A stretch of 64,000 bases of DNA from Heterostelium album PN500 (lineage: Eukaryota > Evosea > Eumycetozoa > Acytosteliales > Acytosteliaceae). The notes beneath the pieces are model-generated. The model was given only the letters and a program-made list of their open reading frames with translations, was not told the DNA's origin and ran no database searches. A program made the translations under genes and the position numbers. Position 1 is the first letter of the stretch; each line of letters starts with the position of its first letter. The stretch covers positions 806,001 to 870,000 of the forward strand of contig NW_008805073.1 of the NCBI RefSeq assembly GCF_000004825.1, written 5' to 3'. Of this stretch, positions 58,001 to 64,000 are shown piece by piece.

Positions 58001-60081
58001 AGAAGTTTAGTTTCTTGGTGACGGTTGTTACGACGACACCTCCATGTCGCTCGATGATATCTTTCAGCTCATCACGCTCGAAACTCTCTAGAGCACCACT
58101 GATCAGGTAGTTCTTTCGCTTCAAACAAGACGGTGTTCCGACGGGAATAGGTTTGCATCCACGATTGAGAGGTGGTGGTGCTGACTGTCCACCACATTTC
58201 ATATTCATCAGGAACTGACGTTTTCTCGCTTTCTTTTGTGCTTCGTCTGCAAGTTGCTCCGGTGTCTTATTGTCGTCGACGGTGTTACCCTTGGCTTCCA
58301 CCTTCTTCTTGGCAGGACCATCCGCTTTGATATCGGATTTCTTTGATCTCGCACCGGCTTTGCTTGTTGACTTGGCAGGAGCTTTCTTTGAAGACGGCGA
58401 CTTTGTAGCAGCGGCAGCAGTCTTCTTAGCAGGCTTAGTAACTTCCTCTTCCTCCGTCAGTTCATCATCATCATCCTCCATCAAATTAGAGCTATTCCTC
58501 ACTAGATTACTCTTAGGTTTCTTAAGAGCTACATTATCCTCTTCACTTGTAGATTGACTGTCTTCTTCCACTACTCCTTGTTTCACCTTCTTTTCTTCGT
58601 TAAAGATTAAAGTTGGTTTCCTGCTTGATGGCGAAGAAGATGAAGAAGTGGATGATCTACTAGTTGTTGTTGTTGTCTTTTTCTTTTGATCTTTAGAGGA
58701 AGAAGAAGAAGAAGAAGGTGAGGATGATTTCTTTGTGTCTAACGGTTCGAATCTACTAAAGAGATGATAGACACCTTTATCCTCTTGTGAAGGTGATCGT
58801 AGTTGTTCCAACTCTTTCTTAATTGGACTCTTGGCAGGTGAGTTATAGTTAGAGTTGTAATTCTTATTTGGTTTGGGTGATGATGTCGTTGGTGTTGTTG
58901 GTGGTAGTGGTCTCTTCATATCTGTCTCTGTACCCACTTCCTCGTTATCATCACCAGACAAGAAGAGATCAGGATTGAACTTGGATGATGTCTTTGTTGA
59001 ATGTCTACCATTACTATTACTATTACTGCTATTACTATTTCTACTACTTCTAGATTCATCAACAGCAGCAGTAATACTTTCAAATGGAAGTGTTGGTTTC
59101 TCACTTTTTGTTGGTGTTGACTGCTTTACTCTTTCTTTCTCTTTCTCTTTTTCTTTCTCTCTTTGCTTTTCCTTCTCTTTCTCTTTCTCTTTCTCTCTCT
59201 CTTTTTCTTTCTCTTTGTTTAATTTAGTGTTATTATCTTCAGATTCATCCATGAATATATCGTCTTCGTCGAAAATGTTGGATGTAATTGGTTTTCTCTT
59301 TTGTGGTATGAAATCATCATCATCATCATCATCGAATATAGAATCTCTCTCAGACTTAACCGATGACACTGACGATGTTGATGTTGATGATGATTCCTTG
59401 TCTTTTGAAGGTGACTTTGAATTACTATCATTATTATTATTATTATTATTATTACTTAATCTCTTTGAAGATGATGATGAAGATGTTGATTTAGCTTTCT
59501 TTATTTCTTGTTTATGACTTTTACCACTACTGCTACCACTACTATTACTACTAGATACGATGTTATTGTCATCGAATTCCTCTATATTCTCTTTATCACT
59601 ATCAGGATCATCCGCTATATACTTTCTCTTTGTCAAAATCGATGATGAAGAAGAGCTTGATGATGATGAGTTACTATTTCTCTTACTCTTACTACTTTCT
59701 TTATCTCTATGGTGATGATCTCTGTTGGATGATGATGATTTAGATGGTGACTTAGATGATGATGATGATGTTGATCTATCTTTACTTGGACTCTTTGATG
59801 GTGAATCTGTAGTTGTTGATTTCTCTTTTAATACATTGCTATTAGTTGACTTCTTTAAACTGCTGTTACTGGGTATTGGATCTTTAAAATCGTCATCATC
59901 ATTTGTAGGAGTAACCTTTGCAAAGAACGACCTAATATCTACAGCATTCTAAATTCAACCAATTATTAGTTAACTATAATCGTTTCTAAAGCAACAGTCT
60001 TTTAATTTTGTTGTTTATATATACTTTATCTTTATTTCCACCATTTGCACTTCCACTATCCTTCTTCTTTTTACTTGACAT
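55062..60081 (-). CDS. rfc1: RFC1, replication factor C large subunit, 1512 aa (7 exons)
   Basis: Clamp-loader large subunit that loads PCNA at primer ends. Exons 60025-60081, 59948-56733, 56629-56430, 56370-56185, 56085-55944, 55873-55650 and 55575-55062; all phases agree. Near the N-terminus is a PCNA-binding-like motif (AVDIRSFFAK, about residues 21-30). A 600-residue charged, Ser/Lys/Glu-rich linker follows, with a run of EKEKEK repeats. A BRCT domain lies at about 625-705 (LISGALESFERDELKDIIER). The AAA+ domain has Walker A GPPGIGKT (about 1037-1044), Walker B IIMDEIDG (about 1104) and sensor CNDYYDKKL. The C-terminal collar domain is complete, ending in an acidic and Lys/Thr tail. The protein is longer than animal RFC1 (about 1150) because of the linker. 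Confidence 0.96.
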
Positions 60082-60529
60082 TTCTCTATGTTATTTCTTT
60101 ATATTCTATTCTGTTCTATTCTACTCTACTCTTATCTTATCTTATCTTATCTTATTTTATCTTGATAAAATAAAATAAATTAATAAATAAAATAATAAAA
60201 AATTGAAAGATCTTTACAAAATAACAAAAGTAAAAATAGTTATTAAATAAATCTTTTGAATGAATATTAAATACTAAAACAAACTTGTAACAATCAAATA
60301 ATTTTAATGAAAATAAGGCGCCAACCAGGTTGTTTAAACAAACATTTAAATTTTTGATTTTTTTTAAATTTGATTTTTTTTTTTTTTTTTCCAGGAATTA
60401 AGTGACATAGTTGCAATTTAATACAACCAAGGAAAGAAAGAAGTTCAGGAATATTAAATTAAATCTATTTTATCGTATCTATTTTTGATTTTTTTTATTT
60501 ATATATTTACAAATCGGAATTATCGATGC
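60082..60529. other. spacer, RFC1 promoter side
   Basis: About 450 bp: RFC1 upstream region with TTATC repeats near 60130-60165 and a T run near 60370-60390, then the 3' flank of a TOM1-like last exon. Confidence 0.5.
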
Positions 60530-61103
60530 TCATATTAATTGGCTTTGGTTTGTTCGAATTGGTGATAAAATAGATTTAATTTTTCTTGGTTGTATTAAAT
60601 GTTTTGTGGAGATGCGACATGCGCATACACCACTACCTTTTTCGCCAAAAAACTTTAGTTGTTTGAGCCAATTGTTTGGTGTCTGACCTTGCGTTTTGTA
60701 GATGGTGTATATCATGGGGATTACCTCGAGAAGCATGTAGTGAACGAGGTCGTAGTATGGCCAATCGATAGGCCAAACAAAAGTGGTGATCAAAAGCAGA
60801 CTTGCTCTCACTAAATTCGCAAACAGCAGAACCACCATTAGAATTTCAAAGTTGACCTCCAGTTCTTCGGTTTTCTCTTCCTGTTTTGTGGCGCTGTTCG
60901 GTGACATCTGTCCCATCGATATGTAATCACTTGAATGATCGATCAAACTGGTTCTGGAGTCATCTACATCCTCTACATCTACATTTATTGCTGCATATTG
61001 TTGATCAATGACTCCTTCTTCAGCTTGGTCACCTTTTAAAGCTTGTTGACCATTGACTCCTGTGGTTTTACTTTTGAACAGATCGATAATCCTTAAAATT
61101 GCA
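60530..61103 (-). CDS. separate last exon of a TOM1-like 7-TM gene (alternative or orphan exon)
   Basis: An exon-like frame from an acceptor at 61104 (TTCCAG) to the stop at 60530, homologous to the last exon of the complete gene next door: SAILRIIDLFKSK versus SIISRIKNKG, ATKQEEKTEELEVNFEIL, then YYDLVHYMLLEVIPMIYTI and TPNNWLKQL. The exon phase is the same as that of the complete gene's exon 3. No exons 1 and 2 are seen between it and the next gene, 216 bp away. It may be an alternative terminal exon of the gene at 61320-62583 or the leftover of a lost paralogue. Its tail after LKQL is longer and basic. Confidence 0.55.
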
Positions 61104-61319
61104 CTGGAATGAAATGAAATTGCATGAGAGGAGAACGTGTGTTAGTCAATTGTGTTCAAATGTATAATAATATCGTTGAAATCAATACAAACAGATTTGT
61201 TTCTTTTGTTTTTTTTTTTTAGTTAGATTCAACTTTTATAAATTGATAAAATCACACTTTATTAATAAATAAACTTTGTTTTTAAACATGTGAAAGCTCT
61301 GGAATTAATATCAATTTGG

Positions 61320-62583
61320 TTAGTTAGTTAGTTGGTTGTTATTTACAAAAGCATCGGCATCTATGCTTATATTAATTGGGTTTTGATTGTCTAACTCCAT
61401 GTCCAAGTTGTCTATTTCTTTGAGCCAATTGTTCGGAGTCTTACTTTTCATGATGATGATCATTAGTACCATTGGAAGTACCTCGAGTGCCATGTAGTGA
61501 ATTAGGTCGTAGTATGGCACGTCGAAATCCACAACATAAGTGGTGACAAAAACCATAACTGACCGAATCAAATACACGAAAAAAAGAAATACCAACAGTA
61601 TTTCAACGTTGTTCTCCAATTGAAATGTTTTCTGTTCCTGTTTTGTGGCACTTGATCGATCCATCAAGCTGACAGCTTCTACAACTTGACCTTTGTTCTT
61701 AATCCTTGAAATGATACTAATAAAATTGAAAAACAGAGTGTTAATATATCATAAACATTAAAAAAACATTGAAATTGATTGATTGATACATACATATAAA
61801 CAAATAAGAATAATGCAGTAACAAGATAAATAACTACTGCCATGTATTGGAGTGCAATATCATAGAAGGAATTAGATGGATTCTCAACAAAACTCGGTCC
61901 ATTATAGTGGTCTGATTGATATTGCAAAAGTGAAAGAATAAATACTACAATGTACATCAAAAAGTTTCCAACTGCAACATATATCTTATATTTCTTAATC
62001 AACTCTTGCCTTGGTCTTGTCTGATGTTTCAATAAAATAATACTGTATATATAAATCATTGATTAGTTATAATTATAAAAAGTAAATATTAATAATTAAT
62101 ATGATAAGTAATTAATTACCATGCAAATAAAGAAATGGTTAATGCTGTGAAAATGAAAAAAGCAGGTAGAATCTTGACTAATTCCAATGCTTGTTGTGCC
62201 TGAAACGTTAGAGTAAGTGTACCGTCCTTGGCAAATATATATACAACGAACATCGTACACCTGATCCCGAAAGCAACGATCAAGAAACTAAAAAACACAA
62301 TTGTTGATCTACAAAAAACCCATCCATTTTCTTGATTGAATCTGAATGCCGCTATATATATAGATAAAAGGGTAAAAGTAAGTAGAAGTTCTTTTCTTAC
62401 TTCATAATTACAACAATCTGATTGTAAATTGATATTGTTATATTTCTCTACAAATGTAAACTTACATTTCTTTATAACTTTATATACACAGTAAACCAAT
62501 AGACCACAATAGATAGCTGCCAATATATAATGACAAATATTATAAACCAAATGGTCGTTTCTCATTGTTGTTTGTGGTTCCAT
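61320..62583 (-). CDS. TOM1/THH1-like seven-TM membrane protein, 369 aa (3 exons)
   Basis: Exons 62120-62583, 61794-62042 and 61320-61716 with matching phases (donors GTAATT and GTATGT). ATG at 62583 (MEPQTTMRND) is the first Met in frame with the rest. Seven hydrophobic segments are seen. Near the end is YYDLIHYMALEVLPMVLMII then KSKTPNNWLK, which resembles the YNLIYYMVVEIVPSAL block of the THH1/TOM1/TOM3 family, known in plants for multi-pass proteins of the tonoplast. Exon 1 has NGWVFCRSTIVFFSFL and GTLTLTFQAQQALELVKILP. The family call is by pattern and moderate. Function in amoebae unknown. It is the only complete member of a three-part local array. Confidence 0.7.
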
Positions 62584-63019
62584 AAAGATCTTTATAGATA
62601 CATTTAGCAAAAGTAAGTAGTAGTTCTGTGATGGATTATGTCTCCTGTGTGATCACTTTGGAATAAAACATAAACATTAAAAAAAAAAAAGTATTTGGTG
62701 ATATTCTTGTTTGAGAATTCTCAGTGAACAGAGATAAAAAATTAAACAAATTAGTGGGTTGTTCGAAACTTGATGGTTTAATTTTACAACTTTAAATCAG
62801 AATAATAGGAGTCATCAAAATCACTTAAATTTTTAATCCGATCTCTAATCAGATTTTTTTATTTTTTTTTTTAGTTTACGCCTGGGTTCAAGATTTTTTT
62901 TTTTGGAGATTCATACCTCTCATCATTTATGATTTTTTTTTTTAATAATAAAATATTTATTTACAATAATTAGATCGGTTTAGTTAAAAGTTTAAATTTA
63001 GATTAAGAAAATTGAATCA
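62584..63019. other. spacer, promoter side of the TOM1-like gene
   Basis: About 440 bp, AT-rich with T runs (62855-62950). No gene seen. Confidence 0.5.
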
Positions 63020-63550
63020 TTGTATCGTATTCATCCATTATTCCAAGTAAAATTGTTTGTTGTTCTTCTGTGCGTGATGATTATCATCGGTATCAAGGGA
63101 ATGACCTCGAGAGTTGTAGAAAATCAGGTCATAGTAGGGAGCATCGATTTGAACGATAAAAGTAGTGATATAAACCAATACAGATCGAACCAAATACACA
63201 GCAAACAGAATGCCAAACAACAGATCAATATGATCCTCCAATGTTTTGGATTTATTATGTTGTTTTGAGTTGTAAAGAGTTTGATTTCTTTTTCTTAGCA
63301 AATAAAGATATAGAGAATGCTGTTAAAACAAAAAAAGATGGTAGAATCTTTAGGAATTCAAGTGCTTGTTGTTCTTGAAAATTTAATTCAAGTTGTCCAT
63401 TCTTAACTAGTATGTAAATAATGAACATGCAACTCCTTTTTGCAAAAACAAGTTGTAGGAACTAAAAAAAAAATCGTTGATTTATCGATTCAATAAGTTT
63501 CTTTTTGGATCTGATTAAGTTAGTAAATTCCATCCTTCATTATTATAAGA
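63020..63550 (-). pseudogene. broken TOM1-like gene copy
   Basis: Pieces match the complete gene: AKRSCMFIIYILVKNGQLEL then QALEFLKILPSFFVLTAFSI (exon 1 part), followed directly by a last-exon part (KQHNKSKTLEDHIDLL, YLVRSVLVYITTFI, DAPYYDLI). The middle exon is missing. After DAPYYDLI the frame shifts, since the conserved LEVIPLIPMIIIT is in another frame. At least three lesions. A host-gene pseudogene that arose by local duplication and deletion. Confidence 0.75.
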
Positions 63551-63919
63551 TTTATAATAACAAAAAAAATAATCAGAATTAATGTTGTGGTTAATTTTTT
63601 TGTTTTTTTTGATCCATAGTTTCTCTCTTTATTTCTAACCTATGTTATAACTTGATTATTATCTTTTTCTTCATAAAATGAGTAGATATACAGATAATGA
63701 TGATCAGGATCTACTTGATGATCTGTATTTTCCTTTGGTGATCAATGATCAAGTATTTGTTCTTGAGTTAAAATGGACTGCTCCCCCATACCCTGTACTT
63801 ATTTGATTACAACACTTTGGTCAAGTTCAAGGTTTAATAATCGACCTATCATTCTTCCTAATGCCTTCTTATTTTTTGATTGAATAAAATATTTTTAAGA
63901 AATAGAATTATATTTTTAT
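63551..63919. other. spacer at the right end
   Basis: AT-rich. A 43-codon frame starts at an ATG near 63679 (MSRYTDNDDQDLLDDLYFPL) and ends at about 63807. It is acidic and not random-looking, but too short to name. Confidence 0.4.
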
Positions 63920-64000
63920 TTATTCTCTTGCTTTTTGAAGTAGTTGTCTTCTTGTCATTTGTCCACCATTTGGAAGTGTAATTTTTTTTTGTTGTTTAAA
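63920..64000 (-). CDS. 3' end of another TPR-like repeat gene, cut by the window
   Basis: The last 26 codons plus stop: KKITLPNGGQMTRRQLLQKA then RE and TAA at 63920-63922. It is almost identical to the end of the repeat gene at 35016-36780 (ITLPNGEQMTRRQLLQKARE). The gene runs off the right edge, so its size and integrity are unknown. Confidence 0.75.
   Translation of the reverse strand, partial: FKQQKKITLPNGGQMTRRQLLQKARE

Noticed and set aside
58873-59517. 214-codon plus-strand frame opposite RFC1
   Set aside because: Antisense of the Ser/Lys/Glu-rich linker; Ser/Leu/Phe low complexity only.
1-64000. CRISPR arrays, LTR or capsid-bearing elements
   Set aside because: No regular spaced repeats of that kind and no reverse-transcriptase, integrase or capsid motif seen. 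The only regular array is the 123-bp coding repeat.

Overview
The window is a piece of nuclear genome from a dictyostelid social amoeba. Evidence seen directly: very AT-rich spacers full of poly-A and poly-T runs; short introns (mostly 55-110 bp) with GTAAGT or GTATGT donors and TAG or CAG acceptors; runs of Asn, Gln, Ser, Thr and His codons inside proteins; and dictyostelid-type genes (an RdeA-like phosphotransfer protein, a kinase fused to an SH2 domain, a large degenerate ankyrin-like protein). I cannot fix the species. I recognised no tRNA or rRNA gene, no CRISPR array and no intact transposon. Exon coordinates below were read by hand from splice sites and reading-frame phase, not from RNA.

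Left part (1-24.3 kb) is ordinary gene territory. It holds an ankyrin-like protein, RdeA, a small 3-TM membrane protein, a charged protein with an in-frame stop, a tandem zinc-ribbon protein, an SH2-domain kinase, a 4-TM protein, the ZNF598/Hel2 ubiquitin ligase of ribosome quality control, and ALG1 of N-glycan assembly. A 3.3 kb spacer (3.9-7.2 kb) shows no gene.

Middle part (24.4-38.7 kb) is a graveyard and duplication zone. It holds a coding-like relic, a decayed FG/RanBP2-finger nucleoporin, two copies of a secreted-protein gene (first broken, second whole) that were duplicated with the 5' end of the nucleoporin, the C-terminal fossil of a flavohemoglobin, a decayed Cys-rich follistatin-like protein, a gene of 41-residue TPR-like repeats carrying one frameshift, relics of the same repeat family, and a decayed divergent actin. 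Another member of the repeat family runs off the right end of the window.

Right part (38.7-64 kb) returns to working genes. They are a family-30 glycosidase, a small Cys-rich secreted protein, a 2-oxoglutarate/iron oxygenase, a membrane-anchored alpha/beta hydrolase, a CsbD-like protein, a Gln-rich protein, the elongation factor Spt4, the ESCRT-I subunit VPS28, the GPI-anchor subunit PIG-Y, a TMEM164-like protein, replication factor C large subunit RFC1, and a small array of TOM1-like 7-TM genes: one complete, one separate last exon, one pseudogene. ALG1 and PIG-Y both act in ER glycan or lipid assembly, VPS28 in endosomal sorting, and Spt4 and RFC1 in the nucleus. Apart from the local duplications the neighbours do not look functionally linked.
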